Positions 20,208-29,479 of a stretch of 64,000 bases of DNA are shown in pieces (the stretch's first letter is position 1; every line of letters starts with the position of its first letter). A program made the translations under genes and the position numbers. This stretch comes from Tepidibacter mesophilus (GTDB taxonomy: Bacteria; Bacillota; Clostridia; Peptostreptococcales; Peptostreptococcaceae), in the NCBI RefSeq assembly GCF_002724055.1, contig NZ_BDQY01000002.1, positions 229,634 to 293,633 of the forward strand. Direction: 5' to 3'. Below the pieces are notes generated by a model. The model was not told where the DNA came from and searched no databases. It saw nothing but the letters and a program-made list of their open reading frames with translations.

Positions 20208-20956
20208 TGATTGATTTAAAAGGTAGAGTTGCTCTTATAACTGGAGGTTCAAGAGGTATAGGAAAAGCTATAGCCATAAAGCTTGCTTCATTAGGAGCTG
20301 ATATTGCTATAAACTATACTTCAAGAGAAGAATCTGCAATTGAAGTTAAAAAAGAGATAGAAGATATGGGAGTAAGATGCTTTATTGTAAAGTGCGATGT
20401 ATCTAACTTTGAAGACTCTCAAAACATGGTTAACGAAGTTATAAATGAATACTCAAAAATAGATATATTAGTAAATAATGCAGGTATAACTAAGGATGGA
20501 CTTTTAATGAAAATGAAAGAAGAAGACTTTGATAAGGTTATATCGGTGAATTTAAAAGGAGTATTCAACTGTACAAAGGCTGTAACTAGATCTATGATGA
20601 AGCAAAAATATGGAAAGATAATAAATATGGCATCTGTAGTTGGAATTATGGGAAATGCAGGTCAAGCAAATTACTGTGCTTCTAAGGCTGGGGTTATAGG
20701 TTTTACAAAGTCAACAGCAAGAGAACTTGCATCGAGAAATATAACTATAAATGCTATAGCTCCAGGATTTATAGAAAGTGATATGACTAATGTATTAAAG
20801 GATGAAGTAAGAGAATCTTATGAAAATGGTATACCTATGAAAAAAATGGGTCAAACAGAGGACGTAGCTAATGTAGCTGCATTTTTAGCTAGTGATATGT
20901 CTGCGTATGTAACAGGTCAGACTATAAATGTCGATGGTGGAATGGTAATGCAGTAA
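20207..20956 (+). CDS. fabG: 3-oxoacyl-ACP reductase FabG
   Basis: A 249-residue short-chain dehydrogenase using NADPH. The cofactor motif is TGGSRGIG (12-19), NNAG is at 90-93, and the catalytic residues are S143, Y156 and K160 (YCASK). The C-terminus GQTINVDGGM is standard. It starts one base inside the fabD stop, so the two are coupled. Confidence 0.96.
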   Translation: MIDLKGRVALITGGSRGIGKAIAIKLASLGADIAINYTSREESAIEVKKEIEDMGVRCFIVKCDVSNFEDSQNMVNEVINEYSKIDILVNNAGITKDGLLMKMKEEDFDKVISVNLKGVFNCTKAVTRSMMKQKYGKIINMASVVGIMGNAGQANYCASKAGVIGFTKSTARELASRNITINAIAPGFIESDMTNVLKDEVRESYENGIPMKKMGQTEDVANVAAFLASDMSAYVTGQTINVDGGMVMQ

Positions 20957-20996
20957 AAAATTAAAATATATAATAAAAAATTAGGAGGTATTTAAT

Positions 20997-21224
20997 ATGT
21001 TTGAAAAAGTTAGAGATATAGTAGCAGATCAATTAGGAGTAGACAATGTGGATCAAATTAAATTAGAAACATCTTTAATAAAAGATTTAGAAGCAGATTC
21101 ATTAGATGCAGTTGAAATAATGATGGCTCTTGAAGATGAATTTGAAATAGAAATACCAGATGAAGAAGCAGAAAAGTTTACTTGCATAGGAGATATAGTA
21201 AAATATATAGAAGCAAATAAGTAG
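20997..21224 (+). CDS. acpP: Acyl carrier protein
   Basis: A 75-residue acidic protein with the phosphopantetheine site S35 in [10 protein letters not shown]. It carries the growing acyl chain for the enzymes encoded around it. TTAGGAGG precedes ATG 20997. Confidence 0.97.
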   Translation: MFEKVRDIVADQLGVDNVDQIKLETSLIKDLEADSLDAVEIMMALEDEFEIEIPDEEAEKFTCIGDIVKYIEANK

Positions 21225-21240
21225 TATTGGAGGTATTAAT

Positions 21241-22479
21241 ATGAAAAAAAGAGTTGTGGTTACAGGTATAGGTTGTGTAACTCCTATTGGAATTGGAACG
21301 AATATATTTTGGAACAATATTAAAAATGGAGTTTGTGGAATAGATCAGATAACTAGATTTGATACTACTGATTTTGCAACTAAGATAGCAGCAGAGGTCA
21401 AAGATTTTGAAGCTTCTGATTTTATAGATAAAAAAGAAGCTAAGAGAATGGATAGATTCACTCAATATGCAGTAGCTGCATCTAAAATGGCTATAGAAGA
21501 CTCAAAGATAGATACAGATAATATAGATAAAAATAGATTTGGAGTTATAGTAGGATCAGGAATAGGTGGAATAGAGACATTAGAAGAGCAGCATCAAAGA
21601 TTATTGGAAAAAGGACCAAAAAGAGTAAGTCCGTTCTTTGTACCTATGATGATAACTAATATGGCTGCAGGACAAATATCTATAATGTGTGGAGCGAAAG
21701 GACCTAATACAAGTGTTGTTACCGCTTGTGCATCGTCTACTCATGCTATAGGAGATGCTTTTAAAGCCATCCAAAGAGGAGATGCCGAAATTATGATTTC
21801 GGGAGGAGCAGAAAGTCCTATAACACCACTTTCTGTTGCAGGGTTTTGTACAATGAAAGCTATGTCGACTAGAAATGATGACCCAAAAACTGCATCAAGA
21901 CCATTTGACAAAGACAGAGATGGATTTGTAATGGGAGAAGGAGCAGGTATGTTAGTTCTAGAAGAATTAGAGCACGCTTTAGCTAGAAATGCGAAGATAT
22001 ATGCTGAAGTTGTTGGATATGGATTAACAGCAGATGCATATCATATGACAGCTCCGGCAGAAGGTGGAGAAGGTGCTGCTAGATCTATGGAAATGGCAAT
22101 AAATGACGCAGGGCTAAAACTAGAGGATGTTGATTACATAAATGCTCATGGAACAAGTACTCCTCTTAATGATAGAAATGAAACCTTAGCTATTAAATCT
22201 TTATTTAAGGATCATGCATATAACTTAGCGGTATCATCAACTAAGTCTATGACAGGACATTTATTAGGAGCAGCTGGGGCAGTTGAAGCTATAATATGTT
22301 CTCTAGCTATAAGTGAGGGATATGTGCCTCCTACTATGAATGTTGAAAATCAAGATCCAGAACTTGACCTTGACTATGTTGTAGGAAAGGGTAGAAAAAA
22401 GGAAGTTAAATGTGCTCTTACTAATTCATTAGGATTTGGTGGACACAATGGAACACTTGCATTTAGAAAATATGAATAA
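21241..22479 (+). CDS. fabF: 3-oxoacyl-ACP synthase II (FabF)
   Basis: A 412-residue elongating condensing enzyme. The catalytic set is C163 in VVTACASS, His in [11 protein letters not shown] and His in TGHLLGAAG. It is the last gene of the fapR operon and ends in front of a strong hairpin. No acc or fabZ gene is present in the window, so these must lie elsewhere. Confidence 0.96.
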   Translation: MKKRVVVTGIGCVTPIGIGTNIFWNNIKNGVCGIDQITRFDTTDFATKIAAEVKDFEASDFIDKKEAKRMDRFTQYAVAASKMAIEDSKIDTDNIDKNRFGVIVGSGIGGIETLEEQHQRLLEKGPKRVSPFFVPMMITNMAAGQISIMCGAKGPNTSVVTACASSTHAIGDAFKAIQRGDAEIMISGGAESPITPLSVAGFCTMKAMSTRNDDPKTASRPFDKDRDGFVMGEGAGMLVLEELEHALARNAKIYAEVVGYGLTADAYHMTAPAEGGEGAARSMEMAINDAGLKLEDVDYINAHGTSTPLNDRNETLAIKSLFKDHAYNLAVSSTKSMTGHLLGAAGAVEAIICSLAISEGYVPPTMNVENQDPELDLDYVVGKGRKKEVKCALTNSLGFGGHNGTLAFRKYE

Positions 22480-22488
22480 TCTATAAAT

Positions 22489-22528
22489 AAAAAAATTCGC
22501 GTATGCAAAAGCATATGCGAATTTTTTT
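22489..22528. terminator. Terminator of the fapR-fab operon
   Basis: Hairpin AAAAAATTCGCGTATGC / GCATATGCGAATTTTTTT with a 4-base loop. Confidence 0.93.
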
Positions 22529-22549
22529 ATTACAAGGAAATTGAAACTT

Positions 22550-22593
22550 GTTGGCGACATGAGTCATAGTGTTAGCGAATAGAGAAATTTTTA
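22550..22593 (+). repeat. Partial copy of dispersed repeat family A
   Basis: GTTGGCGACATGAGTCA followed by GTTAGCGAATAGAGAAATTTTTA matches the right half of the copies at 46325 and 52268. Only this half is recognisable. It ends at the stop codon of the minus-strand gene 22591-23079. Confidence 0.7.
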
Positions 22594-23079
22594 TTGTCCT
22601 TGAGTCTCATTTATTTGAAAATGATTCGAGATAGAATCTATAAGTTTATTTTCTATTTTTTCCTTTTCTTTTTCTTTTTTATCATCTACTTTATCTTTGA
22701 TTTTATTTTTTGTTTTCTGTTTTTCGCTTTCAATTACTGAATCTACTGCTGATTTTAATTCTTTAGTATATTCATTTAACTCTGTATTAGCACGGTTGAT
22801 TTCTCCGTTTTGATATTTCTTTAGTTCAGCAATTGTTTCTTTAGCTTTTGCTTGAATATGAGAATCTAATTCCTGTTGCTGTTTTTCACCAATTTGATTA
22901 ATTTCATTTTCTGTTTCTGACAAGAGACTGATTTCTATTGAAGCAATTCCTTTTTGAATAAGAGTAATAATATCTGTACCTAGGACTGCAGCAGCAAAGG
23001 CATTAATACCAGCAAACCCAATAATAATTACGCTTATAATAACGATTAATTTTTTATTGATTTTTTTTATTATATTCAT
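22591..23079 (-). CDS. Exported or membrane-anchored coiled-coil protein of unknown function
   Basis: A 162-residue protein. Residues about 9-32 form one hydrophobic segment (signal peptide or anchor), after which the chain is highly charged and helical, with Lys/Glu-rich coiled coil at about 100-155. No family was recognised. It has a good ribosome site (AAAGGGG) and a perfect consensus promoter on its own strand at 23131-23159, with a Spo0A-box-like site just upstream. It sits between the fab and spoIIIA operons and is unrelated in orientation to both. Confidence 0.7.
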   Translation of the reverse strand: MNIIKKINKKLIVIISVIIIGFAGINAFAAAVLGTDIITLIQKGIASIEISLLSETENEINQIGEKQQQELDSHIQAKAKETIAELKKYQNGEINRANTELNEYTKELKSAVDSVIESEKQKTKNKIKDKVDDKKEKEKEKIENKLIDSISNHFQINETQGQ

Positions 23080-23130
23080 GATCTATCCCCTTTCTTGTGT
23101 ACTCTATATTTTGATGTATTTGTATTGAAT

Positions 23131-23159
23131 ATTATATATTTGCTGAGATTTCATGTCAA
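23131..23159 (-). promoter_or_regulatory. SigA promoter of the coiled-coil gene
   Basis: Read on the minus strand: TTGACA (23159-23154), 17-base spacer, TATAAT (23136-23131). All twelve bases match consensus. Confidence 0.88.
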
Positions 23160-23163
23160 TAAA

Positions 23164-23170
23164 TGTCGAA
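23164..23170 (+). promoter_or_regulatory. Possible Spo0A box
   Basis: TGTCGAA, the core 0A box, lies 4 bases beyond the -35 of the minus-strand promoter. A 7-base match in AT-rich DNA can occur by chance, so support is moderate. Confidence 0.45.
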
Positions 23171-23227
23171 AAAATGTAATGTGGTAATATTAGTATTAAT
23201 CTACCATTTATTGCATACAATTTATCT

Positions 23228-23335
23228 GCTTAATCTAAGAATAAGGATTATTAAAGTACCTTAAATGTATTAAATGTTTTAACAAAACTAATAACACATG
23301 AGTGGTATTTTAATTCCCTTTATTTTGGATTAAGC
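23228..23335. repeat. Inverted-repeat element, family B copy 2
   Basis: Arms 23228-23260 and 23304-23335 are inverted copies of each other (ends GCTTAATC / GATTAAGC; inner ends TACC / GGTA), with some mismatches. The left part is similar to that of 11530-11646. It occupies the middle of the 352-base gap 23080-23431. Confidence 0.65.
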
Positions 23336-23431
23336 ACTTTACAAAATTTAGGTAGTTTGTTTTAGAATTTTTTTATGCATATTTTTGTTATTTACATAAT
23401 ATTATTTAAAAATAGGGAGGAGGACGAGTCT

Positions 23432-24403
23432 ATGAATAAACTTTCTGAGGAAATTATAAATTCACTAAGTCCAAAAATTAAACGGTTTTTCATAAGTGCT
23501 GATTATGAATTTATAAGCAATATAGAAGAAATAAGGCTTAGGGTAAATAGACCTTTAATAGTAAACATGAATAATATGGATTATTTTTTTAATATAAAGA
23601 CTGACAAGTTTTATAACAGTGATCAAAATGCCTATATTACTACAAGAGAGGATATAGAGCATACATTTCAGCTTATATGTAAGTACTCTATACATTCTTT
23701 TTTAGATGATATAAAAAAGGGGTTTATAACAATAAAAGGTGGACATAGAGTAGGCATTGGTGGAAAAGCTATTGTAGAAAAACATGAAATTAAAAACATT
23801 AAACATATATCTTCTTTAAATATAAGAGTTTCAAGAGAAATAAAAAATTGTTCCAAAAATGTGATTAAATATATAATCAAAAATTCAAACGAAATATATA
23901 ATACCTTAATAATATCTCCTCCTCAGTGTGGGAAAACCACTCTAATAAGGGATATAGTTAGAAATATAAGTACAGGTATAGATAAGTATAACTTTAAAGG
24001 AATAAAAGTTGCGGTTATAGATGAAAGGAATGAAATATGTGGATCATACCATGGTATACCTCAAAAGGATGTAGGTATAAGAACTGATTCAATCGAGTCT
24101 TGTCCTAAAGATGTAGGGATTATGATGGTTCTAAGAAGTATGTCTCCAAATGTTATAGTTACAGATGAAATAGGTAGTACTAAGGAAATAGAATCTTTAT
24201 ACTCAGCTTTAAATGGAGGGGTATCACTTATAACATCTGTTCATGGTAGTGGAATAGATGATATTAGAAATAGAAAAGAACTAAACACACTATTAGATAA
24301 AGAATTATTTAAAAGAGTTATTGTTCTATCATGTAAAAAAGGAGCAGGCACAATAGAAAAAATATACGACCTAGAAGAAAAGAGGTGGCTATTCATTGCT
24401 TAA
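23432..24403 (+). CDS. spoIIIAA: Stage III sporulation protein AA (ATPase)
   Basis: A 323-residue secretion-type ATPase. Walker A is SPPQCGKTT (162-170) and the Walker B region reads AVIDERNEI. SpoIIIAA powers the SpoIIIA-SpoIIQ channel, built by the mother cell to feed the forespore. ATG 23432 has GGGAGGAGG 8 bases ahead; an in-frame ATG at 23375 is not supported. First gene of an eight-gene operon with the standard order AA to AH. Confidence 0.96.
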   Translation: MNKLSEEIINSLSPKIKRFFISADYEFISNIEEIRLRVNRPLIVNMNNMDYFFNIKTDKFYNSDQNAYITTREDIEHTFQLICKYSIHSFLDDIKKGFITIKGGHRVGIGGKAIVEKHEIKNIKHISSLNIRVSREIKNCSKNVIKYIIKNSNEIYNTLIISPPQCGKTTLIRDIVRNISTGIDKYNFKGIKVAVIDERNEICGSYHGIPQKDVGIRTDSIESCPKDVGIMMVLRSMSPNVIVTDEIGSTKEIESLYSALNGGVSLITSVHGSGIDDIRNRKELNTLLDKELFKRVIVLSCKKGAGTIEKIYDLEEKRWLFIA

Positions 24404-24911
24404 AATAATGCTTATGGTATTTATACTAATATGCTTTTTCTTATTAGGAGAGGAACTTTATAGATCTTTTAAAAAAAAGTACAGAGACATATCAGATCTT
24501 GTAAAAGTACTTGAAGTATTGAATATGCAACTTGAATTTGGTTTATACACACTAGAAGAAGTATTCGAAAAGATAGGTTTAAAAAAAGAGTTCAATGTAA
24601 GTCACTTTTTTGAAATGGTGAGCATGAAACTTAAAGAAAATAATAAAAGTTTAGATGATATAGTTGATGAATCAATTCCCATAATAACTCAGAAAACAAA
24701 TCTTGGGATGAATGAAATAGATGAGATAACTAATTTAATAAATAATCTTGGAAAAAGCGATTATTATTCGCAAAAAAGAATAATTGATCTTACTATTGAA
24801 AATTTGAAGAAAAATGAAAAAGAAGCATTTGTAGAAATTAAAACAAAAGGTATATTGTATAAAAAATTAAGCTTAACTATGGGATTTTTATTAGTAATAA
24901 TATTTTTATAG
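24396..24911 (+). CDS. spoIIIAB: Stage III sporulation protein AB
   Basis: A 171-residue protein beginning at TTG 24396, inside the last codons of spoIIIAA. It has an N-terminal and a C-terminal hydrophobic segment with a helical domain between (including LNMQLEFGLYTLEEVF). It resembles GspF-type platform proteins and is a part of the SpoIIIA complex. Confidence 0.93.
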   Translation: MLKIMLMVFILICFFLLGEELYRSFKKKYRDISDLVKVLEVLNMQLEFGLYTLEEVFEKIGLKKEFNVSHFFEMVSMKLKENNKSLDDIVDESIPIITQKTNLGMNEIDEITNLINNLGKSDYYSQKRIIDLTIENLKKNEKEAFVEIKTKGILYKKLSLTMGFLLVIIFL

Positions 24912-24954
24912 CGAATAGACAAAAAATGAAAATTTTTAAAAGGGAGGAAATTTT

Positions 24955-25158
24955 GTGGGAGTAAATGTAGATCTGATTTTCAAGATAGGCGGTATAGGTA
25001 TACTTTTATCGATACTACATACTGTTTTAACAAGAGCAGGTAAAGATGAATGGGCTTATATTGCAAATCTTACAGGAGTTGTGCTTGTACTTATGATGGT
25101 TATAAAAGAGATTAGTAATTTATTTAATGCTGTAAAAACTATGTTCAATCTTTATTAA
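24955..25158 (+). CDS. spoIIIAC: Stage III sporulation protein AC
   Basis: A 67-residue protein with two membrane segments; the segment VLTRAGKDEWAYIANLTG is well conserved in SpoIIIAC. It starts at GTG 24955, 9 bases after GGGAGG. Confidence 0.93.
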   Translation: MGVNVDLIFKIGGIGILLSILHTVLTRAGKDEWAYIANLTGVVLVLMMVIKEISNLFNAVKTMFNLY

Positions 25159-25172
25159 AGGGAAGTGATAGA

Positions 25173-25559
25173 TTGGAATTTACAAAATTAATTGCGGTAG
25201 CATTTATTGGGACTATACTATCTGTATTGTTTAAAAAGGAAAAGCCAGAAATAAGTATGGCAATAGCAATGATTACAGGGGTTGCTATATTTACAGTATC
25301 TGTATACAAAATAAATTATGTAATAAACTGTATAAATGATTTGACTAAGAATATAAATATAAGCCATATGTATTTTTCTACAATAATAAAAATAGTAGGT
25401 ATATCTTATTTAATGGAATTTGCAATTCAAATATGTAAAGACAGTGGTGAAGGAGCTATAGCTACTAAACTTGAATTTGGAGGAAAAGTAATAATACTTA
25501 CATTGTCTTTTCCTATACTTTTATCAATACTCAATACGATAGTAAATATTATTCCTTAG
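25173..25559 (+). CDS. spoIIIAD: Stage III sporulation protein AD
   Basis: A 128-residue membrane protein with about four hydrophobic segments. It has the SpoIIIAD hallmark stretch KPEISMAIAMITG and, near the middle, CKDSGEGAIATKLEFGGK. It starts at TTG 25173 behind GGGAAGTGA. Confidence 0.93.
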   Translation: MEFTKLIAVAFIGTILSVLFKKEKPEISMAIAMITGVAIFTVSVYKINYVINCINDLTKNINISHMYFSTIIKIVGISYLMEFAIQICKDSGEGAIATKLEFGGKVIILTLSFPILLSILNTIVNIIP

Positions 25560-25569
25560 GAGATTACTT

Positions 25570-26724
25570 ATGAAAAAAAGAGTGTTTGTTGGAGTTTTAA
25601 TTATGTTTTTTTTGATAACAAATCTAGCATATGCACAAGATGATTCAAAGGGAAATATAGATAAGTACATAGACAATCAGTTAAAAACTATTCAAATTGA
25701 TAGATTGCAAAAAACTTTTGAAAATGAGCAAGTAATTAAAGATATAAATTTGAAAGATTTTATTATAGACGTTATGAAGGGTGAGAAAAACATATTAGAC
25801 ATAATAGATAAAGCGCAGGTAAAGCATTATTTATTTAAAGAAATTAAATTCAATTTTAAAATTTTAGTTACTATATTAATTCTATCGCTAATATCAGCAA
25901 TACTTAAAAATTTAGATAATTCATTTTCAGGAACAGCTATAAGCAAGGTATCGAATTATACAGTTTTTGTACTATTGATATCAATAACTTTTATGGGGTA
26001 TAAAGATGTCCTTGAAATAGCTAAGGTTACAATAGATAATATGGTTAATTTTATGCAAATAGCAATTCCTATTGAAATGGCTTTTTTAGTAACTTTAGGA
26101 TTTCCTGTTACTTCAGCATCTTTAAGTCCTATATTTCTAGGAGGCATAGTTTTTATAAATATAGTGTTTAAGACATTTTTGATGGTAATAATGGCTCTTT
26201 CGTTTTCTATACTTATAATAAATAATATATCAAGTAATATAAACCTCAAAAGACTATATAATTTTACTAAACAAATAAGCGTGTTTACTGTGGGTTTTTT
26301 ATTAACTGTATATCTTGGAATAATATCTATTCAAGGAATATACGTTACTTCGTTTGATAAATTTTCTATAAAGACTATTAAATTTGCTGTTGATTTTATT
26401 CCTGTTGTAGGAGGATTTGTATCTGATTCTATAGAAATACTACTTTCATCATCGTATTTATTAAAAAGTGTCTTAGGAGCAGCAGCACTTGTAATACTCA
26501 TAGGGATATGTTTAATACCCATATTTAAGATAGTATCTATTATACTTGTTTATAAATTTTCATCTATAATTGTAGAACCTATATCTGATGACAATATATC
26601 TGCATATTTAAATGAAATGGCAAATCTTATGATAATAATTTTATCTTCAGTTGTTGCTGTTGGAATAATGTTTTTTATAACAATAGCAATACTTGCATCT
26701 ATTGGTAATGTAACGAGAATGTAG
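25570..26724 (+). CDS. spoIIIAE: Stage III sporulation protein AE
   Basis: A 384-residue protein with a cleavable-type signal sequence (about 1-22, ending AYAQ), an extracytoplasmic stretch and then about seven membrane segments. It is the large polytopic subunit of the SpoIIIA export complex. AGGAG precedes ATG 25570. Confidence 0.94.
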   Translation: MKKRVFVGVLIMFFLITNLAYAQDDSKGNIDKYIDNQLKTIQIDRLQKTFENEQVIKDINLKDFIIDVMKGEKNILDIIDKAQVKHYLFKEIKFNFKILVTILILSLISAILKNLDNSFSGTAISKVSNYTVFVLLISITFMGYKDVLEIAKVTIDNMVNFMQIAIPIEMAFLVTLGFPVTSASLSPIFLGGIVFINIVFKTFLMVIMALSFSILIINNISSNINLKRLYNFTKQISVFTVGFLLTVYLGIISIQGIYVTSFDKFSIKTIKFAVDFIPVVGGFVSDSIEILLSSSYLLKSVLGAAALVILIGICLIPIFKIVSIILVYKFSSIIVEPISDDNISAYLNEMANLMIIILSSVVAVGIMFFITIAILASIGNVTRM

Positions 26725-26736
26725 GAGGAAGCCTTT

Positions 26737-27297
26737 ATGAATAGTTTAAAACAATGGATAAGTAGTATATTGATTACTGCATTTGTTATTAATGTTATAG
26801 ATATACTAATACCTACTGGAAGCTTTAAAAAGTACATAAATATAGTTTTGAACTTTATATTCATATTTATAGTTATAACACCTATTTTGAATTTAGTATC
26901 AAAAGATATGAATATAGAGGATCAAATATTAAAGCAGTTTAATGAATTTCAATATGAATACAACCAACAGTTGATGTCCAAAAGTTCTATAGATGAAGAA
27001 GAAATTATGTCTAATTACGATGACTATTTAAAACAGAGTATAAATATGAAGTTAGAGGAATCTGGATATGAATTAACTGATATAGAGACTGACGAGGATG
27101 GAGAAAAAAATTTAATTATAAAAGATTTAAAAACTAGTGAAAATAGTAATAATGATACTAAAGATAAAATACAATTAAAAGAGGATGAAAATTATAAGCA
27201 AGCTTTTAATGAACTTAAAAATGCTGAACATAAAAATATAAAAGAAGATTTGAATAAAATCTTCAAAATATCTATTGAAAAAATAAAAATTAACTAA
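26737..27297 (+). CDS. spoIIIAF: Stage III sporulation protein AF
   Basis: A 186-residue protein. Two N-terminal membrane segments (about 7-30 and 34-55) are followed by a charged soluble ring-building domain. TAGGAGGAAG precedes ATG 26737. Confidence 0.93.
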   Translation: MNSLKQWISSILITAFVINVIDILIPTGSFKKYINIVLNFIFIFIVITPILNLVSKDMNIEDQILKQFNEFQYEYNQQLMSKSSIDEEEIMSNYDDYLKQSINMKLEESGYELTDIETDEDGEKNLIIKDLKTSENSNNDTKDKIQLKEDENYKQAFNELKNAEHKNIKEDLNKIFKISIEKIKIN

Positions 27298-27311
27298 TGT
27301 GAGGGATGAAA

Positions 27312-27869
27312 ATGAACCTTGATAAAAAGAGAATATACACTATTTTAGCTGCAATAATAATATCATTAGTACTACTTGTGAGTATTTCTGGTATATTTAA
27401 TCAAAATGCAGATAAGAATTATCCAAATGCAGATCTAGTTGATAAAAATGAATCTGATAAGGGAAAAACAGTTGCTAAAGAAGATGAATTAGAAGACAGG
27501 CTTGAAAAAATATTAAGTAGTATACAGGGGGTAAAGTCAGTAAAGGTAATGATAACCTTTGAGACGGATGGAGAGCTAGAACCAGCTTTTAATGAAACGG
27601 TTGCAACAGAGACAACGCAGGAAAATGACTCAACTGGAGGAAGGAGGGTTGTAACAACAGAAAACAAAACTCAAACTATAGTAACTAAAAATAATAATAA
27701 AGGAAATGAACCTATATTATTAAAAGCTATAGAGCCACAAGTTAGAGGAGTTATAGTTGTAGCCGATGGGGCAGAAGATACTGTAGTAAAACAAAGACTA
27801 TACCATGCTGTCAAAACAGTACTTCAAGTATCTAGCCATAAAATAGAGGTTTATCCAAAAAACAAATAA
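27312..27869 (+). CDS. spoIIIAG: Stage III sporulation protein AG
   Basis: A 185-residue bitopic protein with a membrane segment at about 8-28 and an extracytoplasmic domain with the SpoIIIAG signature (LEKILSSIQGVKSVKVMITF). In Bacillus it forms a large ring in the intermembrane space. Start ATG 27312 is preferred over ATG 27306, which touches the GTGAGGG ribosome site. Confidence 0.93.
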   Translation: MNLDKKRIYTILAAIIISLVLLVSISGIFNQNADKNYPNADLVDKNESDKGKTVAKEDELEDRLEKILSSIQGVKSVKVMITFETDGELEPAFNETVATETTQENDSTGGRRVVTTENKTQTIVTKNNNKGNEPILLKAIEPQVRGVIVVADGAEDTVVKQRLYHAVKTVLQVSSHKIEVYPKNK

Positions 27870-27882
27870 GGGGGATTAAGTT

Positions 27883-28575
27883 ATGAAGTTTAACAAATTT
27901 AATAAGAAGTTTTTAAAAAGTAGAAATTTTGTTGTATGTGTATTAGTATTTATGTTAGTAGTTGTATGTACTGTTAATTATCAATTTAGCAAACAGCATA
28001 TGCTTGAAACATCTAGTGACCTTAAGGAGTATGAAGAACTGCTTTTAACTGAGAATGAAAATGTAGATGTAGATAAAGAGCAGGTTAAGGAGGCGGCTAA
28101 TGAAAATTTAGATGCTGAGGAAATAAAGGTTGTAGACAGTAATAAAAGTGAGACTGAAGAAAAGGTCAAAGAAACAACTACAAACATAACAAAAGAAATG
28201 GTATCAAAAGAAAACATGCAAAAGGATACATACTTTATAGATATAAAAATGAATAGAGAGCAGGAAAGAGGGGAATTAATAGAAGAACTAGATTCAATAG
28301 TTAAAAATCCTTCTTCTAGCAAAAATGCAATAGAAGAAGCATCTAATATGAAATTAAATTTAGTTAAGTTTAGAGAATCAGAGCTTAATATAGAGAGTTT
28401 ACTTACTGCTAAAGGATTTAAAAATCCAGTAGCATACGTTAGTGAAAATAACGCAAGTATAGTAGTTGACAAGGAAAAATTGGATAAAGATGATGCTGCA
28501 AAAATATTTGATGTGGTATATACTCAAACAAAACTTCCTTTTGAAAATATAAAAATAATGGAATATAAAAGATAG
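27883..28575 (+). CDS. spoIIIAH: Stage III sporulation protein AH
   Basis: A 230-residue bitopic protein with a membrane segment at about 17-35, an acidic linker and a C-terminal YscJ/FliF-like domain. It is the mother-cell partner of SpoIIQ across the septum. The segment YFIDIKMNREQERG is typical. It ends the operon; a separate promoter follows. Confidence 0.94.
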   Translation: MKFNKFNKKFLKSRNFVVCVLVFMLVVVCTVNYQFSKQHMLETSSDLKEYEELLLTENENVDVDKEQVKEAANENLDAEEIKVVDSNKSETEEKVKETTTNITKEMVSKENMQKDTYFIDIKMNREQERGELIEELDSIVKNPSSSKNAIEEASNMKLNLVKFRESELNIESLLTAKGFKNPVAYVSENNASIVVDKEKLDKDDAAKIFDVVYTQTKLPFENIKIMEYKR

Positions 28576-28576
28576 T

Positions 28577-28605
28577 TTGTAAAATTTATTTCCATTTGGT
28601 ATAAT
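28577..28605 (+). promoter_or_regulatory. SigA promoter of asp23
   Basis: TTGTAA (28577-28582), 17-base spacer and TATAAT (28600-28605), placed directly after spoIIIAH so that the next gene does not depend on the sporulation operon. Confidence 0.8.
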
Positions 28606-28638
28606 TAAAGTATAATTTAACACTTTGGAGGTGTACCT

Positions 28639-29004
28639 TTGGAAAATAAAGATTATGGCCAAATAAAAATATCTGAGGATGTAATTGCTACTATATCAGG
28701 AATTTCTGCTTCTGAAATAGAAGGGGTAGCAGCTATGAGTGGAAGCATTACAGGTAACATAACAGAAATTTTAGGTAAAAAGAATTTATCTAAAGGTGTT
28801 AAAGTCGTAGTAGAAGAAGACGAGGTATTTATAGATGTATTTGTTATGATAGAATATGGTGTTGTTATACCTGATGTATCATGGAAAATACAAGAAAATG
28901 TTAAAACGACTATTGAAACTATGACTGGATTAAATGTAGCTCAAGTCAATGTTCACATTCAAGGAATTACTTTTAAGAAAGAAAAAATTGAAGAGAATAG
29001 TTAA
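28639..29004 (+). CDS. Asp23/Gls24 family envelope stress protein
   Basis: A 121-residue Asp23-domain protein similar to YqhY, which lies between acc genes and nusB in Bacillus. The pattern ISEDVIATISGISASEIEGVAAM is the family signature. It starts at TTG 28639 behind GGAGGTG. In Bacillus, YqhY has been tied to control of acetyl-CoA carboxylase; here accBC is not adjacent. Confidence 0.9.
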   Translation: MENKDYGQIKISEDVIATISGISASEIEGVAAMSGSITGNITEILGKKNLSKGVKVVVEEDEVFIDVFVMIEYGVVIPDVSWKIQENVKTTIETMTGLNVAQVNVHIQGITFKKEKIEENS

Positions 29005-29017
29005 TAGGAAGTATATT

Positions 29018-29047
29018 AACCCTCTGAATATTCAGAGGGTTAGTTTT
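29018..29047 (+). terminator. Rho-independent terminator
   Basis: Perfect palindrome AACCCTCTGAAT / ATTCAGAGGGTT (29018-29041), followed by AGTTTTGT. The T-run is short, so some read-through into nusB is likely. Confidence 0.75.
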
Positions 29048-29074
29048 GTGTATATAATACTTAGGAGGTTTACA

Positions 29075-29479
29075 ATGAGCAGAAAGATAAGTAGAGAATT
29101 AGGAATGAAAATGGTTTATCAAATGGATATGACTAAAGAATATACTAATGAAAAGGTTGAGGAATTTATAGAGGAAAATTCTCATGAAAACTTTGATAAA
29201 CAATACCTAGTTGATTTAGGAAATAAAATTATAGAAAATAAAGAAGATATAGATTTTATTATAAGCACTCATTCTAAAAAATGGAAAATAAATAGAATAG
29301 CTAAGGTAGATCTTAGTATATTAAGAGTGGCTATAGCTGAGATGAAATATATGGAGAATATTCCGTTTAAGGTTGCTATAAATGAAGGCATAGAACTTGC
29401 CAAGAGATATTCTGATGATGAGTCTACGAAATTTATAAATGGATTATTGGGAAGTGCAATAAATGATATCCAACAATAA
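29075..29479 (+). CDS. nusB: Transcription antitermination factor NusB
   Basis: A 134-residue all-helical protein that joins NusE in antitermination on rRNA operons. Features are SRKISRELGMKMVYQMD at the start and the conserved INEGIELAKRYSDDESTKFINGLL. The start is ATG 29075, after TTAGGAGG; upstream in-frame starts reach into the preceding gene. It overlaps the next gene by 17 bases. Confidence 0.94.
   Translation: MSRKISRELGMKMVYQMDMTKEYTNEKVEEFIEENSHENFDKQYLVDLGNKIIENKEDIDFIISTHSKKWKINRIAKVDLSILRVAIAEMKYMENIPFKVAINEGIELAKRYSDDESTKFINGLLGSAINDIQQ

Noticed and set aside
23377..23402. SigE promoter GCATATTT / CATAATAT before spoIIIAA
   Set aside because: The -35 is perfect but only 10 bases separate it from the -10, too short for SigE.
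24908..24932. TAGCGAATAGACAAAAAATG after spoIIIAB resembles the tail of repeat family A
   Set aside because: Only about 12 matching bases and no match to the left part; too short to call a copy.
27981..28472. Open frame on the minus strand opposite spoIIIAH
   Set aside because: Low-complexity Ser/Leu translation of an Asp/Glu/Lys-rich gene; no start signal.
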